Below, one piece after another: positions 43,824-52,905 of a DNA stretch of 62,391 bases (positions within the stretch are counted from its first letter, which is position 1; each line of letters opens with the position of its first letter). Position numbers and translations under genes: made by a program. The DNA lies in the NCBI GenBank assembly GCA_021325655.1, contig JAJPGT010000039.1, positions 1-62,391 of the forward strand. The letters are read 5' to 3'. This DNA comes from Pseudomonadota bacterium. Lineage in GTDB: Bacteria; Chloroflexota; UBA6077; JAJPGT01. The notes beneath the pieces were generated by a model. That model did no database searches. It saw only the letters and a list, made by a program, of their open reading frames with translations, and had not been told where the DNA came from.

Positions 43824-44657
43824 TCAGTACTTCGACGAACCGGACGACGAGGTGGGTGTGGCTGGCGGCGCTGGCGCGCTGGGGGCCGTCGGAGCGGCAG
43901 CCGAGGCAGGGGTCGACGCTCCGCCCGTGGCCCCGGCCACAACCGTGAGAGTGCCCTTCATCCCCAGGTCCTCGTGCCCGTCGATCGGACAGTACATCTG
44001 CCAGGCGCCGGCCCTGGCGAAGGTGAAGCTGGCAGTGCGGGTTTCGCCTGGCTTCAGGTTGGTCGCGAACAGCGTCTGCTCGATCTGGTCCGGCAGCTCC
44101 ACAGTGAAGTTGTGCTCGATCGTCCCGTTGTTCGTCACCGTGATCTGCACCGTCTGCCCGGCCGGCACGATCGCCTGCGCCGGGGTGAACGAGAACTCCT
44201 TTTCGCTCACGCGCACCTGGGAGGACGTGAGCGGGGCGAGCATGGTCGCGATCAGGTTGCTGGCGTTGGCCGAGCCGTGGATGCTGCCCGGGGTGCAGCG
44301 GTGATACGTCCCGGTCTGCCGGTCGTCTCGCTCTTCCAGGCATGGCCCAACGAACTTCACCCGCTGGGCCTGAAAGCCGGTGCCCACGCGAACGGCCTCG
44401 AGCTGCACCCACTCGCCGTCCATAAGCCGCGCCTGATCGGCCGGGCTCAGCGCCCCGACATCCACCGCTTGCAGTGGGCCATAGTTCAGCACCAGCTCGA
44501 GCGTGGTGCCGTAGCTGGGGAGCGGGGCGCTGGCGATGACCCCTTCGAGCGTGACGGTATCGGACGCCAGGGCCGGAGCGGCGACGGCGGCAACCCCCAA
44601 GGCCAGCACGGCCGTGATGATCCCCACCCGGGGAAGGGAACGAACAATCCTGCGCAC
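43824..44657 (-). CDS. Secreted cupredoxin-domain protein
   Basis: A 277-residue exported protein. The signal peptide is MRRIVRSLPRVGIITAVLALGV in outline, ending near APALA-SD. Residues 33-140 form an unfamiliar N-terminal domain with Cys106 and Cys121. Residues 145-240 are a cupredoxin with type 1 copper ligands His182 (EHNF), Cys223, His228 (YCPIDGH) and Met233. A Ser/Pro/Ala tail follows, which may tether or extend it. It probably binds copper and carries electrons or buffers copper outside the cell. The GTG start follows AAGGAGGCGTTC. It is near, but not in, the copper operon. Confidence 0.87.
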   Translation of the reverse strand: MRRIVRSLPRVGIITAVLALGVAAVAAPALASDTVTLEGVIASAPLPSYGTTLELVLNYGPLQAVDVGALSPADQARLMDGEWVQLEAVRVGTGFQAQRVKFVGPCLEERDDRQTGTYHRCTPGSIHGSANASNLIATMLAPLTSSQVRVSEKEFSFTPAQAIVPAGQTVQITVTNNGTIEHNFTVELPDQIEQTLFATNLKPGETRTASFTFARAGAWQMYCPIDGHEDLGMKGTLTVVAGATGGASTPASAAAPTAPSAPAPPATPTSSSGSSKY

Positions 44658-44686
44658 GAACGCCTCCTTACGTAGCGGTGTGGCTG

Positions 44687-44705
44687 CGCTGACGTGACGT
44701 CAGCG
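44687..44705. promoter_or_regulatory. 19-bp perfect palindrome upstream of the cupredoxin gene
   Basis: CGCTGACGT, a central G, then ACGTCAGCG, 30 bases before the cupredoxin start. The odd-centred symmetry and placement fit an operator for a dimeric regulator. Confidence 0.5.
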
Positions 44706-44782
44706 GGCTGGCCAGCCGCCGTATCTACGTGCAGCGTGGCGAGGCGGTTTTCGCCTTCGGCCGAGGCCGGTAGGCCGCGCGT

Positions 44783-46345
44783 CTATGAGGGATCGAAGAG
44801 GCGGAGGTCGGTGCGGCCAGCGGCAAGGAGCGTGTTGAGCTCGTTGGCGGTGGTGAGGTGGCCGCCGACCAGGGTGGGGATGCCGGCTCCGTTGCGGATC
44901 TGCTCGCTCAGCGGGGTGAGAAAGCCCCGGCCGTAGGCGGGCTCGGCCTCTACGGTGGTCTGCCCGGCCAGGACCTCGACCAGGTCACAGCCGTGCGTCG
45001 CCAGCAGCCGCACCAGCTCCATCGCCTCGTCCAGTTCGAGGCCGCCCGGGGCGCAATCGCTGGCAGAGATGGCGACGGATAGGGGCCGCTCGGCCGGCCA
45101 CTCCGCCCGGACGGCGTCGAGCACCTCCAGCGGGAAGCGGGCGCGCCGCTCCAGCGGTCCGCCGTACTCGTCGGCGCGGCGATTGGTCAACGGCGACAGG
45201 AAGCTCGCCACCAGGTACCCGTGGGCGGCGTGGAGCTGGAGCCAGTCGAAGCCGGCCGCGGCCGCCATCCGGGCAACGCGAGCAAACGCCTCGCGCACCG
45301 CGTCCATGTCAGCCCGATCCATCTCCTTCGGCGTCTGGCTACGCGGGGTGTAGGGCAGCGGCGAGGCCGAGAGCAGCGGCCAGCCGCCCCGCGCCAGTGG
45401 TCGATCGAGCCCCTCGCGGCGCGGGCGTGTGGCACCGCGCCGCCCGGCGTGCCCGAGCTGAAGGGCGATCCGGGCCGAGGAGCCGACGTGGATCCGCTCG
45501 ACCCGGAGCGCCCAGGCCGCCTGGTGCTCGGGGCGATACAGTCCGGGGTGACGCGCCCTTCCGCGGAGACGGCGACCGGCTCGGTCATCACCAGCCCGGC
45601 CCCGCCCAGCGCGGCGCGCTGGAGCCGGTCCAACGCGCAGGCGTTGGGCAGGCCGTCAGCGGCGGTGTCGGCTGGGGCCGGGCGCAGGACGACCCGATTC
45701 GCCAGAGTGAACCCGCGCAGACGGATCGGGGTCAGCAGCGGCGGGGGCGAGACGACGGGCGCCCCGCCGGCAGGGGCGTCCGGGCTCCGCTCCACCAGCC
45801 AGCGCTCGACGGCGGCAATGAAGCGGGGATCGCGGAGCCGCAGGTCGTCGTAGCTGATGCGGCCACTGCGGGTGAGTAGCTGGACGGCGAACGGCAGCGG
45901 CTCCAGCCGAGATAGGTACTGGTCGTCTCGAAGTAGAGGCGGCTCTCCTGGGCGGCCTGCTGGAACCGCTCCACGATCGGCCGACGCTCCAGCTCGTACT
46001 CCGCCAGCGCCGCCTCGACCTGGGAATAGCGCTCGAACGCGCTGGCCAGGGCGATCGCGTCCTCCATCGCCAGCTTGGTCCCGGAGCCGATGGAGAAGTG
46101 GGCGGTGTGGGCGGCATCCCTGAGCAGCACCACGTGGCTATGCCGCCAGGTCTGGGTCTTGAGCGTGGGGAAGCTGATCCAGCGCGAATTGTTCGATAGC
46201 AGCCGGCAGCCACGCAGCTCGGGGGCAAACAGCCGCTCGCAGTAGGCGAGGCTGGCCGCCTCGTCCGCCCGGTCCAGTCCCGCCCACCGCCAGACCGCCT
46301 CGTCGCACTCGACGATGAAAGTGCTGGGTGCGCCGTCGACCTGCC
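44783..46345 (-). pseudogene. Decayed two-domain salicylyl/anthraniloyl-CoA hydroxylase (FAD monooxygenase plus OYE-type reductase)
   Basis: Three frames read in sequence give one protein. Frame one (about 46345-45905): STFIVECDEAVWRWAGLD, SNNSRWISFPTLKTQTWRH, VVLLRDAAHTAHFSIGSG and EYELERRPIVERFQQ, the second half of a flavin monooxygenase. Frame two (to about 45540): LLTRSGRISYDDLRLRDPRF, then LLTPIRLRGFTLANRVV, the start of an old-yellow-enzyme domain. Frame three: IALQLGHAGRRG, DWLQLHAAHGYLVASFLSP and RADEYGGPLERRARFPLEV. The N-terminal FAD-binding domain and the last 30 or so residues are missing. Intact relatives are about 750-800 residues and act in CoA-dependent salicylate or anthranilate breakdown. 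Two shifts and both ends lost make it a pseudogene. Confidence 0.82.
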
Positions 46346-46575
46346 TAGCCGAGGCAAACTTCAGGCACGTTCACGGGGTTCCGTCAACCATCGCGGCTCG
46401 GCTCGTAAAGACGGGGCCTGGGCGAGGAGGTGCTGGCAGGCCGAGCAGGGTACACTCTTGGAGTATCGTTGCGGCGCGGGCGGCGCTGTGTCACACTGCT
46501 GACCCGCGCTGGCGTATGGCTCGGCCGGCCCGAGCCCTGGCCAAGGATGATTCCCGTGCGACGGAGCAAGAAGAC

Positions 46576-47583
46576 ATGGCGCTTGCGGAGATCCTCTTCC
46601 TCTCCCGCCAGGACCTGATGGGCCTTGGCATCTCGATGCCCGACGTCATCGCCACCGTGGAGGAGGCGATCCGACAGCTCGCGCTGGGGCAGGTGAACCA
46701 GCCCGAGAAGATCGGCCTCCATTACACCCCTGACCGCGCCCTGCACGCAATGCCGGCCTACATTGCGCCCCAGCAGGCGCTCGGGATCAAGTGGGTTAGC
46801 TCCGTGCCGGCCAATACAGAGCGCGGCCTGCCGCAGACCGCTGGCCTGGTCGTCCTGAACGACCCGGATACTGCCTTTCCGGTCGCGGTGATGGACGGCA
46901 CCTGGATCACCGCGATGCGCACTGGCGCGGTGTCGGCCGTCACCGCCAGGTATCTCGGCCCCCGTCGGGTGGAGGTGCTCGGGCTGATCGGCTGCGGGGT
47001 GCAGATGCGCACCCAGCTCCTGGCGCTGAACCCCACGCTCCGGCCGCGCCAGGTGCGCGCGTTCGACATCCGCCCAGCGGCGCTGGAGGCGTTCGTCGCC
47101 CAGATGCAAGAGCTGGTGGACGTCCCGATCGCGGCGTGTGGCAGCGCCCGCGAGGCGGTGGACGGGGCAGATGTGGTGGTCTCCGCCACCTGGCTCCTGC
47201 CCCCGCAGAACCCGCCGATCAAGCGCGACTGGCTGAAGCCGGGCTCGCTCATGCTCCCGATCGACATCGACTCGGTGCTCGAGCCCGAGGTGTACCTGAC
47301 GGCGGACAAGTTCGTCTGCGACCGCTGGCGGGCGATCCTGGACATCCACGAGCACGGCTGGCTCCCGGCCGGGCTGCCGACGCTGTACGCCGAGCTGGCG
47401 GAGGTGGTGGGCGGACAGAAACCGGGCCGTGAGTCCGATGACGAGCGGATCGTGGCGATGAACACCGGGATGGCGCTGGAGGACGTGAGTATGGCGAAGC
47501 TGGCCTACACCCGGGCGGTGCAGCGGGGCGTGGGCCTCCGCCTGCCGTTCATCGGCTCGCGCGACGAACTCTACCAGTTCTAA
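46576..47583 (+). CDS. Ornithine cyclodeaminase/mu-crystallin family protein
   Basis: A 335-residue NAD(P)-binding protein. Family blocks are the N-terminal dimerisation part (MPDVIATVEEAIRQLALGQV), PAYIAPQQALGIKWVSSVPAN, the MDGTWITAMRTGAVSAVTARYLG loop, the Rossmann motif LGLIGCGVQMRTQLLAL and GADVVVSATWLLPPQNPPI. Members include ornithine cyclodeaminase, alanine dehydrogenase and ketimine reductases; substrate cannot be assigned. The ATG at 46576 follows CGGAGCAAGAAGAC. The upstream frame is open but lacks family features. Confidence 0.87.
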   Translation: MALAEILFLSRQDLMGLGISMPDVIATVEEAIRQLALGQVNQPEKIGLHYTPDRALHAMPAYIAPQQALGIKWVSSVPANTERGLPQTAGLVVLNDPDTAFPVAVMDGTWITAMRTGAVSAVTARYLGPRRVEVLGLIGCGVQMRTQLLALNPTLRPRQVRAFDIRPAALEAFVAQMQELVDVPIAACGSAREAVDGADVVVSATWLLPPQNPPIKRDWLKPGSLMLPIDIDSVLEPEVYLTADKFVCDRWRAILDIHEHGWLPAGLPTLYAELAEVVGGQKPGRESDDERIVAMNTGMALEDVSMAKLAYTRAVQRGVGLRLPFIGSRDELYQF

Positions 47584-47613
47584 TACTCATTCGCTATAAC
47601 GGGGCCTTCGATG

Positions 47614-48843
47614 TTAGATCGCGCCGCGGCACCGAAGCTCGCAGATCTCGTTGTCCGATAGCCCAAGTTCACGCAGGATCGCGTCCGTGTGCTCGCCGAC
47701 AGACGGGATTGGTTTCAGAGAATCTTCAGCATTCGGATTCACATAGAGTGGAGGCAACAGTGCTCTGATCGGCCCTGCGGGTGAATCAACAGCACGCCAT
47801 CGTCCCATCGATTTTAGCTGTGGATGCTCCCCGAGCTCGCTTGCATCGCGAACACGTCCATATGCAACCTCTGCCCTCTCTAAGCGAGCGACGACCTCTG
47901 CATCGCTCAACCTACCAAGAATGGTGTTGATTATGCTTTCCAGCTCGTCCCGATGACGCAGACGGTTCGAGTTCGAGTTAAACCGCAGGCTCACGACGAG
48001 ATCAGGTCGCTCTAACACTGCTTGGCAGAATCGTGCCCAGTCGCCGTCATTCTCCACGGCGATCATGATCGTGCTTCCATCGGCAGTTTGGAAAGGACCG
48101 TACGGAGCGATCGTGGCGTGTTTGGCCCCGGTACGTTCGGGCAGCGCGCCGCCGTAGGCGGCGTAGTAGAAGGGGAACTCCATCCACTCGGCCAGTGTAT
48201 CGAGCATGGATACGTTGATCACGCTGCCCTGCCCAGTTTTCATCCGAACATAGAGCGCGGCTAATACATTGGCGAAGGCGTACACGCCGGCTGCAATATC
48301 GGCCACCGCGATGCCGGCCTTACAGATGGCATCTGGTGTCCCGGTCACCGAGAGCAGGCCGGCCTCGGCCTGGATGAGAAGATCGTACGCCTTTCGATGC
48401 GCATAAGGCCCCTGCTGGCCGTATCCCGAAATGCTGCAAATCACGAGCTTGGGGTATCGAGACTGCAAGGTCTGAGGATCAAGCCCTAAGCGAGCAATGG
48501 CTCCTGGCGAAAAGTTCTGAATGAAGACATCGGCGCGGGCGAGCAGACGATCGAGGATGCTGCGCGCGGACGGCTCCTTGAGGTTAAGCGTCAGGGATTC
48601 CTTCGAGCGATTGACCCAAACAAAGTGGCTTGAAAGCCCGGAGACGGTATGGTCAATGTGGCGGGCGAAATCGCCCACGCCTGGCCGCTCGATCTTGATA
48701 ACTCTGGCGCCAAGGTCCGCCAGGTGCCTGCTCGCCAACGGGCCGGCGACGGCTTGCTCGAGGGCCACCACGAGCACGCCCGCCAGCGGTGATACTGCTG
48801 TGCTACCGCGGCCCGGGATGCCTGCGCCCCTGTCCGGATCCAT
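47614..48843 (-). CDS. CaiB/BaiF-family CoA-transferase
   Basis: A 409-residue class III CoA-transferase. It begins SPLAGVLVVALEQAVAGPLASRHLADLGARVIKIERPGVGDFAR, the family's CoA-binding N-terminus. Later come NRSKESLTLNLKEPSARSILDRLL and FIQNFSPGAIARLGLD, where most active members have an aspartate shortly after (NFRPGVMERLGLD pattern), and YDLLIQAEAGLLSVTG. It moves CoA between carboxylic acids. A very strong ribosome site (GGAGGTGGGAG) precedes the ATG. It is divergent from the GntR regulator across 154 bases and is probably a target of it. Codons are more A/T-rich than in the flanking genes. Confidence 0.9.
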   Translation of the reverse strand: MDPDRGAGIPGRGSTAVSPLAGVLVVALEQAVAGPLASRHLADLGARVIKIERPGVGDFARHIDHTVSGLSSHFVWVNRSKESLTLNLKEPSARSILDRLLARADVFIQNFSPGAIARLGLDPQTLQSRYPKLVICSISGYGQQGPYAHRKAYDLLIQAEAGLLSVTGTPDAICKAGIAVADIAAGVYAFANVLAALYVRMKTGQGSVINVSMLDTLAEWMEFPFYYAAYGGALPERTGAKHATIAPYGPFQTADGSTIMIAVENDGDWARFCQAVLERPDLVVSLRFNSNSNRLRHRDELESIINTILGRLSDAEVVARLERAEVAYGRVRDASELGEHPQLKSMGRWRAVDSPAGPIRALLPPLYVNPNAEDSLKPIPSVGEHTDAILRELGLSDNEICELRCRGAI

Positions 48844-48900
48844 CTCCCACCTCCGACGTGCCGGCCACGGTCGTGGTCTCCTAGGCGCTCGGCCGGTCAG

Positions 48901-48929
48901 TTGACAGCTAGGCAGGGCAATGCTAGACT
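48901..48929 (+). promoter_or_regulatory. Promoter of the GntR-led catabolic operon
   Basis: TTGACA at 48901-48906 and TAGACT at 48924-48929 with a 17-bp spacer, about 70 bases before the regulator start. Confidence 0.75.
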
Positions 48930-48949
48930 GCGGCCTGGGATGCCGTCAA

Positions 48950-48980
48950 CTGTATACCGTCTTCCGAAGTCCGGATACAG
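48950..48980. promoter_or_regulatory. Candidate GntR-family operator
   Basis: CTGTAT (48950-48955, within CTGTATAC) and ATACAG (48975-48980) form an inverted repeat downstream of the promoter and 17 bases before the regulator start. FCD-type GntR regulators commonly bind GTATAC-like palindromes, so autoregulation by roadblock is plausible. Confidence 0.45.
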
Positions 48981-48997
48981 GACGGAACGGTGTGGGC

Positions 48998-49675
48998 ATG
49001 GCGAGGACGAAGGGGCAGCTACCCTTGCCGACGGTGCGTAGGAGCAGTGTCGAGCTCGAGGTCTACCGCGTCTTACGGCAGGCTTTGCTATCCGGGCGGC
49101 TTGGCGAAGAGCGGCTCGTGCAGGAAGAACTTGCAGCGAGTCTTGGCGTCAGTCGAATCTCGGTGAGGACCGCCCTCCAACGACTCGAAACTGAAGGCTT
49201 GGTCACGATTGACGAGCGCGGCAGCTACTATGCGAAGAGAATCGATCTCCCGGATCTTGAGGAGGTGTATTCGCTCCGTGCCCTTCTCGAACCATATGCC
49301 ACACGCCTCGCGGTTCCCCGACTGCAGTCCGACGACATCGCTGTCCTGCGAGAGCTCGTCCAGCGGATGGCTGACTGCGTCGCAGACCCTGATACATACG
49401 TCGAGCTCAACGAGCAGTTTCATCGCCGGATCTACTCCGCGTCTGCCCAGCCCCGGTTGGTGCGCATGATCGAAGGACTGTGGTCTGGTCTCCCCCCGAT
49501 CACGCCGAAGGTCGTGCCTGGCCAGCTCGAACGGTCCCTCCGAGATCACACAGCAATCCTCGCAGCGATTGAGGCTGCAGATGCCGGTAGAGCGGCCGCG
49601 CTGATAGAGAAACATATCCGGACCGCCGGCGCGCGGTTAATGGCGTCGGTAGTCGGCGACCACTCCGAGAGGTAA
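48998..49675 (+). CDS. GntR-family regulator (FadR/FCD type)
   Basis: A 225-residue regulator. The N-terminal winged helix-turn-helix (residues about 15-80) has LVQEELAASLGVSRISVRTALQRLETEGLVTI. The C-terminal FCD ligand domain shows LPDLEEVYSLRALLEPYATRLA, the metal-site pattern with NEQFHRRIYSAS and SLRDHTAILAAIEAADAGRAAALIEKHI. Such regulators usually repress and are released by a small carboxylate or related metabolite of the pathway they control. It is five bases upstream of the amidohydrolase, so it is part of the operon. Confidence 0.92.
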   Translation: MARTKGQLPLPTVRRSSVELEVYRVLRQALLSGRLGEERLVQEELAASLGVSRISVRTALQRLETEGLVTIDERGSYYAKRIDLPDLEEVYSLRALLEPYATRLAVPRLQSDDIAVLRELVQRMADCVADPDTYVELNEQFHRRIYSASAQPRLVRMIEGLWSGLPPITPKVVPGQLERSLRDHTAILAAIEAADAGRAAALIEKHIRTAGARLMASVVGDHSER

Positions 49676-49680
49676 AGGCT

Positions 49681-50421
49681 ATGGCGGAGCGACATCCTAA
49701 GCGCGGAGACTCGGGGGAAGGTGCCGCTGCCAAACCGATTGAGCAGTGGGACCTCTCGACCTGGCAGGCCTATTCCGAGCGCGGCTTGGGCGCTCGAGTC
49801 GGTTTTGGACAGCGGCCTGCCATTGTGGTCGTCGACATGTCCAAGGCGTTCAACGACCCTTCCTATCGCGTCGGCTCCGACCAGACACCGGCCGTGGCCG
49901 CGATCGCAACCCTGCTCGCAGTGGCGCGCCCGCTCAGCGTGCCGGTGTTTTTCACCACGATGGCCTACCAGCCTGATGGAAGCGACGCCGGTTTCTTCGG
50001 CAAGAAGGTCCCAGCGCTCTTGGAGCTCCGGCTGGACGACCCGGCCGCGGTAGAAATCGACGATCGCATCGTTCCGGCCGAAGGCGAGGTGGTTATCAAC
50101 AAGAAGTGTGCTTCGGCCTTTTTCGGCACCCCGCTGCTATCACTCCTGATCGCCAAGAGCGTAGACACGATCATCCTGACGGGCTGCTCGACCTCCGGCT
50201 GTATCCGGGCGACAGCCGTCGACGCGGTCTCCTATGGGTTCCGCGTAATCGTGCCGCAAGAGTGCGTCTCCGATCGTGCGGAGGGGCCGCACCACGCTAA
50301 TCTGTTCGACATCGCCGCGAAATACGGCGATGTTGTACCACTCAGCGAAGTCGTTGCGTATCTGCAAAACCTCCAACCTCACCAAGAAGTCGGGGTGGCG
50401 CTGAGCAGCAGTGACCGATGA
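49681..50421 (+). CDS. Isochorismatase-fold cysteine hydrolase (N-carbamoylsarcosine amidase-like)
   Basis: A 246-residue hydrolase with the catalytic triad Asp52 (VVVDMSKAF), Lys142 (INKKCASAF) and Cys174 (GCSTSGC). The N-terminal extension with GLGARVGFGQRPAIVVVD is characteristic of the N-carbamoylsarcosine amidohydrolase and maleamate amidase subgroup rather than true isochorismatases. It should cleave a C-N amide or carbamoyl bond and release ammonia, with or without CO2. Its co-occurrence with an allantoinase-like deacetylase points to a ureide- or cyclic-amide-degrading pathway. Confidence 0.87.
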   Translation: MAERHPKRGDSGEGAAAKPIEQWDLSTWQAYSERGLGARVGFGQRPAIVVVDMSKAFNDPSYRVGSDQTPAVAAIATLLAVARPLSVPVFFTTMAYQPDGSDAGFFGKKVPALLELRLDDPAAVEIDDRIVPAEGEVVINKKCASAFFGTPLLSLLIAKSVDTIILTGCSTSGCIRATAVDAVSYGFRVIVPQECVSDRAEGPHHANLFDIAAKYGDVVPLSEVVAYLQNLQPHQEVGVALSSSDR

Positions 50422-50554
50422 TCGCCGTCAGCACATGACCGCGTGTTACCACTACCGGGGAGGTGTGATCATAGGGTAATAGAGCGCCACCGTCTTCAAC
50501 GGCACCATGGTCCAGTTGGAGTCCTTCCCATTTCGCGCAGAGGAGCATAGTGCA

Positions 50555-51871
50555 ATGATTCCACAACGGGGATCAGCCCCTTGGGCCGCTCGTTTCCTTG
50601 CCATCTGGACGGTGGCCGCAACATCCGCGGCCGCGTGTAGCCCGGCCGCTCCAGCGGCCGCGCCGACAGCCAGTGCCCCGACCACTGCCCCGGCCCCTGC
50701 GCCAACCAGGGTCCCGATCACCGTGTCAACTACCGCCCCGGTGGCTGCCCCAACGGTACCCGCGCCGACGGTCGCACCGGTAGGCGCCGTCCCGACGAAT
50801 GCCCCGGCCGCCAGTGGGGGCGGAACGTGCAACCTTGACTACGTGCGCGCGCAGATCGAGTCCCACAAGGGGATTCCTAAGTTCGATCCGCCCGGCCCCG
50901 CCTTCGAGGCGAAAAAAGCGGCCGGGAAGACCATAATGACGATCCAAGAAAGCTCCTCTAATCCGTTCACTAACACAATCCTCAACGCCATGAAACGAGC
51001 CGCCGACGAGGTCGGTGTCAACATCGTTGACTATCCAAATCAAGGCCAACACACACAGTGGATTCAAGGGCTCAATCAAGCTATAGCCCAGAAGGTGAAT
51101 GCGGTTGTTGTTCTGGGCGGCACTATCGGTCCTGTGTACTTCAAACCGCAAGCAGAAGCCCTGAAGAACACAGGAATCCCGCTCGTAACAGTCGTCGATA
51201 CTGACCTGTCCCAGCCACCAGAGGATCTGACCACTGCGCGAGTTGCGCAACCGTATATTCAGGCCGCACAACTGGACGCCGATTGGATCATCCTTCAGAC
51301 ACAATGCAAGGCCAACGTGCTGATTATCACCACCAACGACCTCATTGCTGGAGATGTCAATACAAGGGCGGCCGAGAGAGAGTTCCAACAGTACTGTGGT
51401 GACGGTTGCAAGTTCAAGACCGTCAACGTGGCGATTCCTGACTGGACCACCAAGATCCAACCGGCTGTCCAGGGCGCAATTCAGGCCGATCCAAACATCA
51501 ACTATATCTTTCCATTATACGATGCAATGACACAATTCGTTCTGCCCGGCATTCAGCTCGCCGGCGCCAGCGGACGCGTTAAGGTCGTCTCGTTCAATGG
51601 GACGCCCTTTGCTCTGAAGCTTATCCAGGATGGAACCGATATGGAGATGGACGTCGGTGAATCAGAGGACTGGCTCGGGTTCGCTGCGATGGACCAGACG
51701 ATGCGAATCCTGACCGGCGTCGGCCCTATCGCCAGCGGCGACGAGCACATCCCGCTCCGCGTCTTCGATAAGACCAACGTGAACGAGACCGGTGTTCCCC
51801 CTGAGTTCGGTAAGGGGTACGGGGAAGAGTGGCTGACTGGCTATCGCAAGATGTGGGGACTCTCCCAGTGA
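50555..51871 (+). CDS. Sugar-type ABC substrate-binding lipoprotein (RbsB-like)
   Basis: A 438-residue exported protein. A signal sequence (FLAIWTVAATSAAAC) ends in a lipobox cysteine, followed by a 60-residue Pro/Thr/Ala linker. The ligand domain is a type I periplasmic-binding fold of the ribose/autoinducer-2 group: KTIMTIQESSSNPFTNTILNAMKRAADEVGVN, NQAIAQKVNAVVVLGG, ANVLIITTNDLIAG and NYIFPLYDAMTQFVLPGI. It supplies the permease at 54911 and the double ATPase at 53312. Its codons are noticeably A/T-richer than the window average. Ligand unknown; this fold also binds purine and ureide-like compounds. Confidence 0.9.
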   Translation: MIPQRGSAPWAARFLAIWTVAATSAAACSPAAPAAAPTASAPTTAPAPAPTRVPITVSTTAPVAAPTVPAPTVAPVGAVPTNAPAASGGGTCNLDYVRAQIESHKGIPKFDPPGPAFEAKKAAGKTIMTIQESSSNPFTNTILNAMKRAADEVGVNIVDYPNQGQHTQWIQGLNQAIAQKVNAVVVLGGTIGPVYFKPQAEALKNTGIPLVTVVDTDLSQPPEDLTTARVAQPYIQAAQLDADWIILQTQCKANVLIITTNDLIAGDVNTRAAEREFQQYCGDGCKFKTVNVAIPDWTTKIQPAVQGAIQADPNINYIFPLYDAMTQFVLPGIQLAGASGRVKVVSFNGTPFALKLIQDGTDMEMDVGESEDWLGFAAMDQTMRILTGVGPIASGDEHIPLRVFDKTNVNETGVPPEFGKGYGEEWLTGYRKMWGLSQ

Positions 51872-51929
51872 GCGAGTCTCCCTTGAAGGTGCAGCACAAA
51901 CGCCGGCAGCACTGGCGAGGAGTGTTACG

Positions 51930-52841
51930 ATGGTAGGTCCAAACCGCGATCTGATTGGATACGGCCCGCGCCCCCCAGCGATCGAATGGCCGAACGGCGC
52001 TCGACTCGCCATCTCGCTTGTCATCAACTACGAGGAAGGGTCAGAGCGGTCGTTCGCCATGGGGGATCCCGACCAGGAATCACTTACCGAGTGGGGCTCC
52101 TACCAGTTTCCAAGCAATGTTCGGAACCTGGCGATGGAGTCGATGTATGAGTACGGCTCTCGTGTCGGCGTCTGGCGCCTGCTGGACATCCTCGATCGTC
52201 ACTCCGTCCCCTGCACGTTCTATGCATGTGCCGTCGCATTCGAGCAGACGCCAGAGGTCGGGAAGGCCGCCGTGACCCAGGGACACGAGATCTGCAGCCA
52301 CGGGTATCGCTGGGAAGAGGTGTTCCGACTGAGCGAGGAGGAGGAACGCGAGCACATTCGGCTCGCAGTCGAGTCGCTCACCCGCACCACCGGCCAGCGA
52401 CCGGTCGGCTGGTACTGCCGCTACGGGCCGAGCATCCACACGCGGCGGCTGCTCGTCGAGGAGGGCGGCTTCCTCTACGACTCGGATGCCTACAACGATG
52501 ACCTGCCCTATTTCGTCGATGTCGGCGGCCGGCGGCACCTCGTGGTGCCGTACGCCTCAGACGTCAACGACATCCAATGGTGGCTCGGCAACGGGCTTGC
52601 GACAGCGGACGACTTCTTCACGGTCATGCGCGATACGTTCGACGTCCTCTATGAGGAATCGGCCACGCGGCCGAAGATGATGTCCGTCGGCCTCCACTGC
52701 CGCATCATCGGCAAGCCGGGTCGATCGCGCTCATTGGACAAGTTTATCCGCTATGCGAAAGGATTTCCGGGCGTGTGGTTTGCAACCCGAGCCGAGATCG
52801 CCCGATGGTGGCTAGAAAAGTACCCCAAGGAGCCTCGATAG
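51930..52841 (+). CDS. Polysaccharide deacetylase-fold hydrolase, allantoinase PuuE-like
   Basis: A 303-residue NodB-fold protein. It has GPRPPAIEWPNGARLAISLVINYEEGSE, the DILDRHSVPCTFYACAVAFEQTPEV barrel strands, GHEICSHGYRWEEV with the H-x-H pair, the RPVGWYCRYGPSIHTRRLLVEEGGFLYDSD motif and MSVGLHCRIIGKPGR near the end. These match the cofactor-independent allantoinase (PuuE) group more closely than sugar deacetylases. PuuE opens the hydantoin ring of allantoin. Related members act on other cyclic ureides or imides, so the substrate is uncertain. Cytoplasmic: no signal peptide. Confidence 0.86.
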   Translation: MVGPNRDLIGYGPRPPAIEWPNGARLAISLVINYEEGSERSFAMGDPDQESLTEWGSYQFPSNVRNLAMESMYEYGSRVGVWRLLDILDRHSVPCTFYACAVAFEQTPEVGKAAVTQGHEICSHGYRWEEVFRLSEEEEREHIRLAVESLTRTTGQRPVGWYCRYGPSIHTRRLLVEEGGFLYDSDAYNDDLPYFVDVGGRRHLVVPYASDVNDIQWWLGNGLATADDFFTVMRDTFDVLYEESATRPKMMSVGLHCRIIGKPGRSRSLDKFIRYAKGFPGVWFATRAEIARWWLEKYPKEPR

Positions 52842-52905
52842 CTGAAAACTCTACCGGCGTCTCCACGGAGGCCACGTCGTTAGCCTTCCGGACGTGGAGC
52901 AACGA

